NCBI GenBank assembly: GCA_001683845.1
Contig: LXQI01000007.1
Location: 1-64,000, forward strand
Length of the DNA: 64,000 nucleotides
From: Erythrobacter sp. ANT-B3C2
GTDB lineage: Bacteria; Pseudomonadota; Alphaproteobacteria; Sphingomonadales; Sphingomonadaceae
Reading direction: 5' to 3'
The notes under the pieces were generated by a model, which searched no databases, was not told where the DNA came from, and saw nothing but the letters and a program-made list of their open reading frames with translations. Positions 1 through 10,214 of this stretch are shown here, one piece after another; within the stretch, counting starts at the first letter, position 1, and every line of letters begins with the position of its first letter. Position numbers and translations under genes: made by a program.

Positions 1-1
1 G

Positions 2-253
2 GACGTGAAGGCGCGCATCCTGAGCCTCGCCATCGACGAGGCCGATGATACCGCCTCGCTCGACGTGGCGCTCGGCATGGCGCGTCAGTGCGGGTTGAAG
101 CTGCCTGCCGCCAAAGAGATCATCGGCGAAGTGCAGGCTGCAGTTTCGCAGTGGCGCGGTTGTGCAGTTTCGCACGGACTCAACGCCCGCGGCATCGGTC
201 GCATGGAATCCGCATTTGAGTATCACGGAGGCGTGCGGTGTTTAATGATCTAA
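2..253 (+). CDS. HipA-like type II toxin kinase, C-terminal fragment (truncated by window edge)
   Basis: Open frame runs off the left edge; DVKARILSLAIDEADDTASLDVALGMARQCGLKLPAAKEIIGEVQAAVSQWR...RMESAFEY resembles HipA C-termini. Confidence 0.7.
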   Translation, partial: DVKARILSLAIDEADDTASLDVALGMARQCGLKLPAAKEIIGEVQAAVSQWRGCAVSHGLNARGIGRMESAFEYHGGVRCLMI

Positions 254-366
254 GGCGCACCCAGCTATCAGCCCAGCGGATTAAGAACAGCGCCAAACTG
301 GAATCCGCAAATTTTCCTACACAACTTCTACACAGGTCAAATATGACCATTTTAACCGTTATATTC

Positions 367-387
367 CAAGAGCTTACCAAGCTCTTG
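367..387. terminator. Perfect 9-bp inverted repeat CAAGAGCTT-acc-AAGCTCTTG just 3' of tRNA-Pro(TGG)
   Basis: Read directly; lies immediately downstream of the minus-strand tRNA 3' end. No strong U tract, so the terminator role is uncertain. Confidence 0.45.
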
Positions 388-392
388 AATAA

Positions 393-469
<77 letters not shown>

Positions 470-542
470 ACACCAGTCCCGCGCCTCTAGGTTTGCCCGT
501 GTATCAGCGCAAGCACCATTCATGACTGTCTTTGGGCTGCGG

Positions 543-618
543 TGGTGGGCCCGGCAGGATTCGAACCCGCGACCTAGCCGTTATGAGCGGCCAGCTCTAA
601 CCGCTGAGCTACAGGCCC
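543..618 (-). tRNA. tRNA-Ile2 (anticodon CAT, lysidine-type) , CCA encoded
   Basis: Reverse complement GGGCCTGTAGCTCAGCGGTTAGAGCTGGCCGCTCATAACGGCTAGGTCGCGGGTTCGAATCCTGCCGGGCCCACCA; arms resemble ileX-type tRNAs more than elongator tRNA-Met. Confidence 0.9.
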
Positions 619-682
619 CCACACCGTTTTGCGCGGCCCCAGCAGTTAGCCGCCCGCCTTTGCGCTGGCAAGCATCCGCCGG

Positions 683-1537
683 TCAGCGTTCGACCGCGCG
701 CATCAGCGCGGCGATGCCAGTGTTGAGCACACCCCGAAGGTCCAGATAGGCGAACACCCGCTGCCACCAGTCGGTGAAAGCGGCGACGTCCTCGGCCGGC
801 GGCAAGCCGGCGGTGATCACCAGCAGCGGCAGGCCATCGTCCAGCGCCATGTCAATCGCACGGATCGCCTGCTCCACGTCCGCCTCATGCGGCGAGAGGG
901 TAACACATTCGAACAGGCCCAGGCGGGCGAGCAGGCGGCTCCAGCGGGGCGCGCCCGGCAGCAGTGGAGCGATGTGGTCGCCCTGCCGCCGCAGCATGCC
1001 CCAAAAGACAGTCGTCTGAGGCAGTTCCAGGAAGGTCCGCTCCGGATCGAGCCAATAGGGGGCGAGCGGGTGGCGCCGGAAATCGACTCCGCCGCCGGGG
1101 CCAGCGCATCTCGGCCGCGCCGAGCAATCGATCGCCAGCCCGCATTCGATGAGGAGCGCCGGGTCCGTTGCGCTGCCCGGGACAGCGGCTCGGCACAGCA
1201 GCGGGGCTGCGCCAAATAGCCGCTCGATTGTGTCGACCAGCCGCTCCAGCGCCTCGACATAGATTGTGGCCGGGTAAAGCAAGCCCATCTCGGCGCGGTG
1301 CGCGGCAACTGGCGCTGCCAGCACCCGCCTTACCGCATTAGCACAGGCGGCGCTCTCGTCTGCCAGATAGACCGGCACCACCCCTTCCGCCTCGCACAGG
1401 CACTGGAATTGTCCGAGCGCGCCCGGTTCGTCATGCCCTGGTCCCGCGAGGTCCATCGTCACAACAAAGCGCTGGCCAAAGCCCGGCGTGAAGCGGGCGA
1501 GGTCGGAGCGGGTCGGTGGATCGGCAATCGAGCGCAT
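683..1537 (-). CDS. WalW-like / polysaccharide deacetylase-fold protein
   Basis: 284-aa [41 protein letters not shown] and C-terminal [34 protein letters not shown] are deacetylase-like. Confidence 0.6.
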   Translation of the reverse strand: MRSIADPPTRSDLARFTPGFGQRFVVTMDLAGPGHDEPGALGQFQCLCEAEGVVPVYLADESAACANAVRRVLAAPVAAHRAEMGLLYPATIYVEALERLVDTIERLFGAAPLLCRAAVPGSATDPALLIECGLAIDCSARPRCAGPGGGVDFRRHPLAPYWLDPERTFLELPQTTVFWGMLRRQGDHIAPLLPGAPRWSRLLARLGLFECVTLSPHEADVEQAIRAIDMALDDGLPLLVITAGLPPAEDVAAFTDWWQRVFAYLDLRGVLNTGIAALMRAVER

Positions 1538-1740
1538 GGTGGAACGGATCGCCCTCCTCGCTTGCGCGGCCTGGATAGCAGCGCCTACGAAGCGTATCGG
1601 GGCCGGTCAACGCCCGTTTCGTGCGTTGCCAAGGCCTTCGGTTGCGGCCATAGACAACAATGTTACTCCCACGTGGATTCCAGCAGCCCTTCGGTTGCTC
1701 GCACACGCAAGGTGGGAGACAGCGCAGCACGGGAACCGCC

Positions 1741-2205
1741 ATGGCCACGCTCGACAAGATCGATCGCTTGCTCCTCGCCGAATTGCAGGCGCAGGGGCGC
1801 GTCACCAATGTCGATCTCGCCCGCCGCGTCGGCCTCACCGCGCCGCCCTGCCTGCGCCGGGTCCGATCGCTGGAGGAGGCGGGTGTCATCCGCGGCTACC
1901 ACGCCGATCTGGACGCATCCAAGCTCGGCTTCGCCATTACCGTGTTCGCGATGGTCAGCCTGAAGAGCCAGGCGGAGGAGGACCTGCGTGCCTTCGAGAA
2001 CCACATCAGGGATCTACCCGAAGTGCGCGAATGCCACATGCTGAACGGCGAGATCGACTTCATCCTCAAGATCGTCAGCCGCGACCTGCAGAGCTTCCAG
2101 GAATTCCTCACCAGCAAGCTGACCCCCGCGCCCAACGTGGCCAGTGTGAAAACCTCGTTGACTATCCGCACCGCCAAGAGCGAACCCGGCGTCCCGCTAG
2201 GGTAA
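1741..2205 (+). CDS. Lrp/AsnC family transcriptional regulator
   Basis: N-terminal HTH (DKIDRLLLAELQAQGRVTNVDLARRVGLTAPPCLRRVRSLEEAGVIRGYHA) plus RAM-type C-terminal domain. Confidence 0.93.
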   Translation: MATLDKIDRLLLAELQAQGRVTNVDLARRVGLTAPPCLRRVRSLEEAGVIRGYHADLDASKLGFAITVFAMVSLKSQAEEDLRAFENHIRDLPEVRECHMLNGEIDFILKIVSRDLQSFQEFLTSKLTPAPNVASVKTSLTIRTAKSEPGVPLG

Positions 2206-2215
2206 AGCGCTCGTC

Positions 2216-2600
2216 GATACCCGGGCAGCGGAGCCCATGCGGCAGCACCTCGCTCGCGTAGACGATCTGTAGCACCCGCCGACGGCGCGGTGAAGCGTGG
2301 AGGATGGGCGTCGCATAGGCCCAAGTGTCTCCTGGAGCGGCCAAGCAGGCCCACTCCCGGCACCGGCTTATCTTCTGCGTAATGCAATCCTCCGCAATCG
2401 GGCCGTTCCGGTGGGATCCTAGCGCAGCGCGAAGGGCGGGCAGCCATGTTTACGCTCCACGGCCCGAAATTGTCCGCCTTGCCGCTCACGGCGACGCAGA
2501 TCGTCCGATCCTGATGCCAGCCGAGCGACCAGATTGTATCAGCGGATTTGTCGAGGGCGATCCCCTCACCGGGCGCGCCTGCGGTCCCAAATGGCGGCAA
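2216..2600 (-). pseudogene. Degraded phytanoyl-CoA dioxygenase (PhyH)-like gene remnant
   Basis: Two minus-strand frames carry family-like motifs: ALDKSADTIWSLGWHQDRTI...NFGPWSV (about 2427-2558) and ACLAAPGDTWAYATPILHASPRRRRVLQIVYASEVLPHGL (about 2216-2344). They are out of frame and the middle is eroded. Confidence 0.72.
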
Positions 2601-2770
2601 TGGCGCCTATGCAGCAACCACCGGCCTCCAACGCGGGCCGTAGGCCCACCACGCTGACCCGCCGCGTACCGGCCCCACTCGCCGAACCGAACACATGCCC
2701 GGCGGCTCAAGCAGCGTAATTGCCGCCATTGCTTGGTGCTCGGCTCCATCGCGGCCGAGCACTGGCATAG

Positions 2771-4120
<1,350 letters not shown>

Positions 4121-4139
4121 CGGCTGGCCGTCATGAGTG

Positions 4140-4631
4140 TCAGGAGATGATCATCAGCGGCTGGTCGAACTCCACCGGCTGCGCGTTGGAGATAAGGATC
4201 TCGCGCACGGTGCCGTCGGTGGTGGCGGTGATCGGGTTCATCACCTTCATCGCCTCGACGATCAGCAGCGTGTCGCCCGCCTTCACCGTGTCACCGACAC
4301 TGACGAAAGGATCGGAGGTGGGCTCGGACGAGAGATAGGCGGTGCCCACCATTGGCGAGCGCAGCGCATCCGCCGACGCAGCCGGTGCGACGGAGGGCAC
4401 CGCTGCCGGGACAACGGGTGCGGCGGCAGGCGCAGGACCCGCAGTGATGTACGCGGGCGCGGCGCTGGGGGCCGGCGCGGCGGTGCGCGCGACGCGGATT
4501 CGCCGATCACCATCAACAACTTCGATCTCGGTCAGCCCGGTCTCGGCAATCATGTCGGCCAGTTCGCGAACCAGCTTGGCGTCGATCTTCATCACTGGTG
4601 AGGCACGCTTGGTGCCTTCGTCTGCGGCCAT
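4140..4631 (-). CDS. accB: Acetyl-CoA carboxylase biotin carboxyl carrier protein
   Basis: Biotinyl motif VEAMKVMNPITA; directly downstream is accC. Start chosen at MAADEGTK. Confidence 0.95.
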   Translation of the reverse strand: MAADEGTKRASPVMKIDAKLVRELADMIAETGLTEIEVVDGDRRIRVARTAAPAPSAAPAYITAGPAPAAAPVVPAAVPSVAPAASADALRSPMVGTAYLSSEPTSDPFVSVGDTVKAGDTLLIVEAMKVMNPITATTDGTVREILISNAQPVEFDQPLMIIS

Positions 4632-4741
4632 GCACTCCCCCCGTTGCGCGGTGACGGACAAGCGAGGCGCTATGGGCACTGCCGCGCGCCAAGGCAAGCC
4701 CGGGCGCCCAGGCGAGCGATCCCCGCTCAATGACAGCCGCG

Positions 4742-5176
4742 CTACATCCGTGCGGCGGCGTCCAGCGCCAGTTCGTAGCCCAGCGCGCCGAAGCCCGCGA
4801 TCGTTCCCTTGGCCGCCATCGCCACGAAGCTCTTGTGGCGATAGGCCTCGCGCGCATGAGGGTTGGAAAGGTGCACCTCGATCACCGGAGTGCGTATCGA
4901 GCGGATCGCATCGTACAGCGCGAGGCTGGTGTGGGTAAGCGCGCCGGCGTTCAGCAGCACGGCGCGGGCGGACTCGCTCTGCGCCTCGTGCAGCCAGTCG
5001 ACCAGATGGCCCTCGTGGTTCGACTGGCGCATCTCGATGGACAGTCCGAGCGTACGAGCGCGATCCTCCAGCCGGCCAGCGATGTCGTCCAGCGTATCGG
5101 TGCCGTAGATCTCGGGCTCGCGCAGGCCCAAAAGGTTCAGATTGGGTCCGTTGAGGACGTAGACGATCTCGGCCAT
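4742..5176 (-). CDS. aroQ: Type II 3-dehydroquinate dehydratase
   Basis: VLNGPNLNLLGLREPEIYG, RQSNHEGHLVDWLHEA, NAGALTHTSLALYDAI. Confidence 0.98.
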   Translation of the reverse strand: MAEIVYVLNGPNLNLLGLREPEIYGTDTLDDIAGRLEDRARTLGLSIEMRQSNHEGHLVDWLHEAQSESARAVLLNAGALTHTSLALYDAIRSIRTPVIEVHLSNPHAREAYRHKSFVAMAAKGTIAGFGALGYELALDAAARM

Positions 5177-5237
5177 GCGCGCTCCCCCGGCAGCTTTGGA
5201 ATGGCCCTAGCGTCGGGGGAGCGAGAGAGCAAAAGCC

Positions 5238-5651
5238 TTAGTGGTCCACGCCCTTCACCTTGCCCCACTGGCGGGCGGCGGTGTAGCCAAGATAGCCGGT
5301 GCCGAAGAGCGCGTAGAGCGCATCGGGCAAGCCGTTGAGGTATGAATTGATACCCCCGGCGATGGATCCCGCCATCTCCGGACGGAATGCGGCGAGCACC
5401 CCCATCGGCAGCGAGAACAGCAGCATGACGTACATAACGTAAAGGAAACTGGGCCGTGCGCGGCTGGTCCACGGATCGGTCGAGCCTGCCTCGGCCACGA
5501 TGGCGGAAAGCTGGGCCTTCATCGTTTCCAGTTCATTCGTGCTTTCAAGCCGGAGCAACTCCAGCTTGGCCCGCTCGCGCGCCTCCTTATCGGGGATGAT
5601 CTTGTCGATAAGGGCCGCGACAGGGCCGATGATGGATTCAACGAAGGGCAT
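5238..5651 (-). CDS. 3TM holin family protein (gene-transfer-release type holin)
   Basis: MPFVESIIGPVAALIDKIIPDKEARERAKLELLRLE... followed by TM segments; resembles the 3TM holin family. Confidence 0.8.
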   Translation of the reverse strand: MPFVESIIGPVAALIDKIIPDKEARERAKLELLRLESTNELETMKAQLSAIVAEAGSTDPWTSRARPSFLYVMYVMLLFSLPMGVLAAFRPEMAGSIAGGINSYLNGLPDALYALFGTGYLGYTAARQWGKVKGVDH

Positions 5652-5795
5652 GGCGGCAGCTCCTCTGGTGATGAGTCGCATATTCCTTGAACCAAGATGG
5701 TTCGTGTAGGACAGCAATCGTCACGCTGGGAGGCGCCGCATCGCACCCGCTTCCGGCGCGCAGCGACGTTGCAAGCGGGTCAAGGGGGGAACCAC

Positions 5796-5872
5796 TGGTC
5801 GGGACGAGAGGATTCGAACCTCCGACCCCCACACCCCCAGTGTGATGCGCTACCAGGCTGCGCTACGTCCCG
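5796..5872 (-). tRNA. tRNA-Pro (anticodon GGG), CCA encoded
   Basis: Reverse complement CGGGACGTAGCGCAGCCTGGTAGCGCATCACACTGGGGGTGTGGGGGTCGGAGGTTCGAATCCTCTCGTCCCGACCA forms a full cloverleaf. Confidence 0.97.
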
Positions 5873-6085
5873 GATCCAGTGGGAGGCGGCCCTATAGGCG
5901 CGGCTCCCAAGCATGGCAAGCGCCCGGCTCGCAGGTGTTCGGGCAGAGCGCTTGTGGTCGGCTTGTGCCCCGATTGCGCGCCCTTTCCATTGCTGCTAGG
6001 CGCCGCGGCCACCAGCCGGGGCGCGACTGGCGGTGCCTCTGGCCGTCTGCGCCCCCTCGTTCCCTTGCCCTGATAGGCCGATACG

Positions 6086-6406
6086 ATGCTTGATCTTCTA
6101 GCCGCCGGCGCCGCCGGCGCCGGGCCCCCCGGATGGGTGCAGTTCCTGCCGATCATCGGCATGGTGCTGATCTTCTGGTTCCTGATCATCCGCCCGCAGA
6201 TGCAGCGCCAGAAGCAGCACCAGGCCAAGGTTGCCGGGATGAAGAAGGGCGACCAGGTCGTCACCGGCGGTGGGCTGGTCGGCAAGGTGGTTCGGGTCGA
6301 CGACGATTATGCGGAGGTCGAACTGGCGCCCAATGTGCGGGTGAAGGCGGTCAAGGCGACGATCGGCGATATCCTGCCGCCCGGCGGCAAGCCGGCCAAC
6401 GACTGA
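6086..6406 (+). CDS. yajC: Preprotein translocase subunit YajC
   Basis: QFLPIIGMVLIFWFLIIRPQMQRQKQHQ...GDQVVTGGGLVGKVV; upstream of secDF. Confidence 0.97.
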   Translation: MLDLLAAGAAGAGPPGWVQFLPIIGMVLIFWFLIIRPQMQRQKQHQAKVAGMKKGDQVVTGGGLVGKVVRVDDDYAEVELAPNVRVKAVKATIGDILPPGGKPAND

Positions 6407-6425
6407 GCCGGAGCAAGGCCCGCAA

Positions 6426-8030
6426 ATGCTCGATTTCCCGCCCTGGAAGCGGCTGTTCCTGTGGGCCATCACGGTGCTCGCGATGCTGGCGGCGCTGCCT
6501 TCGCTCGCCTCGCTGACGGGCGCCCGCTGGCCGGCGGCATTGCCCAGCCCGATGGTGAACCTCGGACTTGATCTTGCCGGCGGCTCGCATATCCTGCTGG
6601 AGGCCGATCCGGCGCAGGTCGCTCGCCAGCGGCTGGAGACGATGGAGGAAGCGGTGCGCGACGCGCTCCGCACGGCCGAGCCGCGCATCCGCCACAGTGA
6701 GATTTCCACCACGGGCGGGCAATTGTCCTTCATGGTGGAAGAGCCGGCGCGGGTCGACGCCGCGCGTGGCGTGCTGGAGCCGCTGACCACCGGCGCGGGG
6801 ATGACCGGCCAGCGCGACTGGACAATCGAGGTGCTTGACGGGCAGCGTATCGTCATGGCGCCGACCAGCGCCGGCGTCGACCTTGCGGTGACGCAGGCGA
6901 TGGACAGCGCCACCGAGGTGGTGCGCAAGCGCATCGATTCGCTCGGCACACGCGAGCCGACGATCATCCGGCAGGGCGCCAACCGCATCGTGGTGCAGGT
7001 GCCGGGGCTGGAAGATCCGCAGGCGCTGAAAGACTTGCTGGGCCAGACCGCAAACCTCGAATTCAAGCTGGTCGACAGCAGTGTGCTGCCGACCGAAATT
7101 GCGCAGGGCGTGGTGCCGCCGGGTAGCCAGATCGTGCCGTTCTCGGCCGATAGCGGCCAGGCCGGAACGGGCATCGCGGTGCGCCGGCTGGGTGGAATCC
7201 GGGGCGATTCGCTGACCGATGCCCAGCAGAGCTTCGACCCGCAGACCAACGCCGCGGTGGTGACCATCACCTTTGATTCGCAAGGAGCGCAGCGGTTCGC
7301 GCGACTGACGACCGAGAACGTCAACCGGCAATTCGCCATCATCCTCGACGATGAGGTGCTCTCCGCCCCGGTGATCAACGAGCCGATCCTGGGCGGCACG
7401 GCGGTGATCTCGGGCAGCTTCACGGTGGAGACCGCGAATGCGCTCGCCATTTCGCTGCGCTCGGGCGCGCTGCCGGTCGATCTCACGGTGGTGGAGGAGC
7501 GCACCGTCGGCCCCGACCTTGGTGCCGATTCGATCCGCCAGGGCCTGCTGGCGATGACCATCGGCTCGCTGCTGGTGATCGCACTGATGATGGCGACCTA
7601 TGGCCGGTTCGGCGTGTATGCGACCATCGCGCTGGTGATCAACGTGCTGATGATCTTGGGCGTGATGGCGGTGATGAACGCCACGCTGACGCTGCCCGGC
7701 ATCGCCGGCTTCGTGCTGACGATCGGCGCGGCGGTGGATGCCAACGTGCTGATCTACGAGCGCATTCGCGAGGAGCGCCGGCGGGGCCGCAAGGTGATCG
7801 CAGCGGTCGAGACCGGCTACCGGGAGGCAAGCCGCGCGATCTACGATGCCAACGTCACCAACTTCATTGCCGGCGTGCTGCTGTTCCTGTTCGGCTCGGG
7901 CCCCATTCGCGGGTTTGCCGTGGTGCTGATCATCGGCCTGTTCACCTCGGTCTTCACCGCGGTCACGCTGACGCGCATGTGGGTGGCGATGTGGCTGCGC
8001 CGCGCGCGGCCGAACGATCTGACGGTCTAG
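6426..8030 (+). CDS. secD: Protein translocase subunit SecD
   Basis: NLGLDLAGGSHILLE; GAAVDANVLIYERIREERRRGRK; order yajC-secD-secF. Confidence 0.98.
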   Translation: MLDFPPWKRLFLWAITVLAMLAALPSLASLTGARWPAALPSPMVNLGLDLAGGSHILLEADPAQVARQRLETMEEAVRDALRTAEPRIRHSEISTTGGQLSFMVEEPARVDAARGVLEPLTTGAGMTGQRDWTIEVLDGQRIVMAPTSAGVDLAVTQAMDSATEVVRKRIDSLGTREPTIIRQGANRIVVQVPGLEDPQALKDLLGQTANLEFKLVDSSVLPTEIAQGVVPPGSQIVPFSADSGQAGTGIAVRRLGGIRGDSLTDAQQSFDPQTNAAVVTITFDSQGAQRFARLTTENVNRQFAIILDDEVLSAPVINEPILGGTAVISGSFTVETANALAISLRSGALPVDLTVVEERTVGPDLGADSIRQGLLAMTIGSLLVIALMMATYGRFGVYATIALVINVLMILGVMAVMNATLTLPGIAGFVLTIGAAVDANVLIYERIREERRRGRKVIAAVETGYREASRAIYDANVTNFIAGVLLFLFGSGPIRGFAVVLIIGLFTSVFTAVTLTRMWVAMWLRRARPNDLTV

Positions 8031-8040
8031 GGAAACACCC

Positions 8041-9018
8041 ATGCGCCTCATCAAGCTCGTCCCTGACAACACCAATATCAAGTTCCTGAAGTGGCGCGCG
8101 CCGTTCTATGTGGTCAGCCTGCTGCTGATTGCGACAAGCTGGGGGCTCGTACTGACCAAGGGGCTCAATTTCGGGGTCGACTTTGCCGGCGGGCAGGAGA
8201 TCCGCGTCACCTTCACGCAGGATGCCGAGGCGCCGATCGGGCAGCTGCGGGAACTCGTGGGTGCCCTCGGCTATGGGGAACCGGTGATCCAGCGCTTCGG
8301 CGAGCCCAACGCGGTATCGATCCGCGTGCGGCTGCCCGAAGGTACCGAGAACCAGCCGGGCGCTGCGACCCGCATCGGCAATCAGGTGATCGATACGATC
8401 GGAGCCGAGTTTCCTGGCGTGCGGCGCGATGCGAATGAGACCGTCTCGGGCAAGGTCGCGGCCGAGTTCCGCACCACCGCAGCCTATGCACTGCTGGCGG
8501 CGATGCTGGCGATCTCGGTCTATATCTGGGTTCGTTTCGAATGGCAGTTCGGCGTGGGCGCGCTGTTCGCCCTGTTCCACGACGTTTCGCTGACGCTGGG
8601 CATGTTCGCGCTGTTGCAGCTGGAGTTCTCCTTGCAGATCGTGGCCGCGGTGCTGGCCATCATCGGCTATTCGCTGAACGACACAATCGTAATTTACGAC
8701 CGCATTCGCGAAAACCTTAAGAAATACCGGCGGATGCCGCTGAGCGAATTGCTGGACCTTTCGGTCAACGAGACGCTGGCGCGCACGGTGATGACCTCCC
8801 TCACTTTGCTGGTGGCGCTGGTTCCGTTGCTGCTGGTCGGCCCCGCCAGTCTGTTCGGCCTTACCGCGGCGATCACGCTGGGCATCTTCGTCGGCACGTA
8901 CAGCACGGTCTACATGGCAGCGCCGATCCTGATCTGGCTGGGGGTCGATTCCAACAGCTTCGTGCCGCGCGAGACCGCCGCCGATCTGCAGGATCGCAAA
9001 GCGCGCGGGGAAGCTTGA
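8041..9018 (+). CDS. secF: Protein translocase subunit SecF
   Basis: GLNFGVDFAGGQEIRV; AIIGYSLNDTIVIYDRIRENLKKYRR. Confidence 0.98.
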   Translation: MRLIKLVPDNTNIKFLKWRAPFYVVSLLLIATSWGLVLTKGLNFGVDFAGGQEIRVTFTQDAEAPIGQLRELVGALGYGEPVIQRFGEPNAVSIRVRLPEGTENQPGAATRIGNQVIDTIGAEFPGVRRDANETVSGKVAAEFRTTAAYALLAAMLAISVYIWVRFEWQFGVGALFALFHDVSLTLGMFALLQLEFSLQIVAAVLAIIGYSLNDTIVIYDRIRENLKKYRRMPLSELLDLSVNETLARTVMTSLTLLVALVPLLLVGPASLFGLTAAITLGIFVGTYSTVYMAAPILIWLGVDSNSFVPRETAADLQDRKARGEA

Positions 9019-9039
9019 ACCGGTCCTAATGCGCCGGGG

Positions 9040-9624
9040 TCAGAGCCGCCGCACGAGCATCTCGGCCACTGCCAGCCAGGCCGGGCTGTCGATCACCACC
9101 TGCCGCTGCCCAAGGACGGGCGGGAGCAGGCCGACCTTGGTCCCTTGCCGGTCGATCAGCCGCCCGAAGGCGAAGCGCCCGCCGGGCCGGGGGGCCAGCA
9201 CATCGCGATTGACCAGCCGCGGCGCTTCCTGCGGATCGACCTGCCGCAGCCACAGCTGGTCGCCCGCCCGGTATTCTCCCTGGGCCACCTCGATCGCCAG
9301 GCACAGCAGCGGGCTGGCAGCATCATTGCCACTGCCCAATGCGGTCGGCAGGATTGCATCACGGGGGGCGGTCAGTGCCTCGGCCCCGGCCTCGGTGAGC
9401 CGCGCGACGATCTTGGCCTGCTCGGCGCCGGAGCCACGCACCAGCAGTTCGGGCTCCACCTCCAGCGCCGAGGCGATCCGGTTCATCCAGCCGAGCGAGA
9501 GATTGCGCATGCCGGTTTCGAGCCGCCCGATGGTCTGAGCCGTGGTCGGCGGATCACATGCGGCGGCGACCTGCGCCAGCGTCATGCCCTTCTGCTGGCG
9601 AATGTCGCGGATCCGGTTGATCAT
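9040..9624 (-). CDS. XRE/HTH transcriptional regulator with repressor-like C-terminal domain
   Basis: MINRIRDIRQQKGMTLAQVAAACDPPTTAQTIGRLETGMRNLSLGWMNRIASALEV is a canonical HTH_3 domain. Confidence 0.88.
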   Translation of the reverse strand: MINRIRDIRQQKGMTLAQVAAACDPPTTAQTIGRLETGMRNLSLGWMNRIASALEVEPELLVRGSGAEQAKIVARLTEAGAEALTAPRDAILPTALGSGNDAASPLLCLAIEVAQGEYRAGDQLWLRQVDPQEAPRLVNRDVLAPRPGGRFAFGRLIDRQGTKVGLLPPVLGQRQVVIDSPAWLAVAEMLVRRL

Positions 9625-9720
9625 CGATCACTTTTCCTAACCATTGTGGTTTTGCGTTTTCCTACAGACCGGCCTTTTTGGCAATAGGACGCAGACACAG
9701 GCCGGCAAGGGAGCACAAGG

Positions 9721-10194
9721 ATGCAGCGCAAATTGGTCGAGCGCGAGCTGACCCAGGAAGGCCCCCGGCGAGAGGCGGGTGTGGGGCGGCGGCGGCGCAG
9801 CGTCAGCGTCAACTTGGCCGAATCGCCGCTCACCTGGCTGCACGCCCACGGCCACCTGGAAGACCGGCTGTTCGATGCCGGCGAGAGGTTGCGGGCCGAT
9901 TACGAGCGCGCGCAATTGGCGTCGTCAGTCACGATGCGGTGGGATCCGGTGCGCATCAAGACCACCGGCGACGCCGGGCTGAGCCCGGGCGAGCGCCAGA
10001 TCGCTGCGCGCCGACGGTTCGACGAAGCATGCAGCGCCGCTGGCAAGGGGCTCGGGGATATACTCTGGCGGGTGGTCTGTGCCGGCGAAACGCTGCCCGC
10101 GGCCGAGAGGGCGCTCGCGTGGCCCGCGCGCAGCGGCAAGCTGGTGCTGAAACTGGCATTGGATCGGGTGGCTGACTACTACCGCATCGCCTGA
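9721..10194 (+). CDS. DUF6456-like protein, divergent from the HTH regulator
   Basis: 157 aa; C-terminal RRRFDEACSAAGKGLGDILWRVVCAGETLPAAERALAWPARSGKLVLKLALDRVADYY resembles this family. Confidence 0.7.
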   Translation: MQRKLVERELTQEGPRREAGVGRRRRSVSVNLAESPLTWLHAHGHLEDRLFDAGERLRADYERAQLASSVTMRWDPVRIKTTGDAGLSPGERQIAARRRFDEACSAAGKGLGDILWRVVCAGETLPAAERALAWPARSGKLVLKLALDRVADYYRIA

Positions 10195-10214
10195 GCCCGG
10201 GCGTCGCCAGCGTC

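Noticed and set aside
543-618. Elongator tRNA-Met call for the CAT-anticodon tRNA
   Set aside because: Body sequence (AGCTCAGCGGTTAGAGC...CTCATAA...GGTCGC) matches lysidine-type tRNA-Ile2 better; confirmation needs a tRNA classifier such as tRNAscan-SE with the Ile2 model.
6351-8081. 576-aa minus-strand ORF (and 6098-7561)
   Set aside because: Antisense to secD; compositionally biased shadow ORFs.
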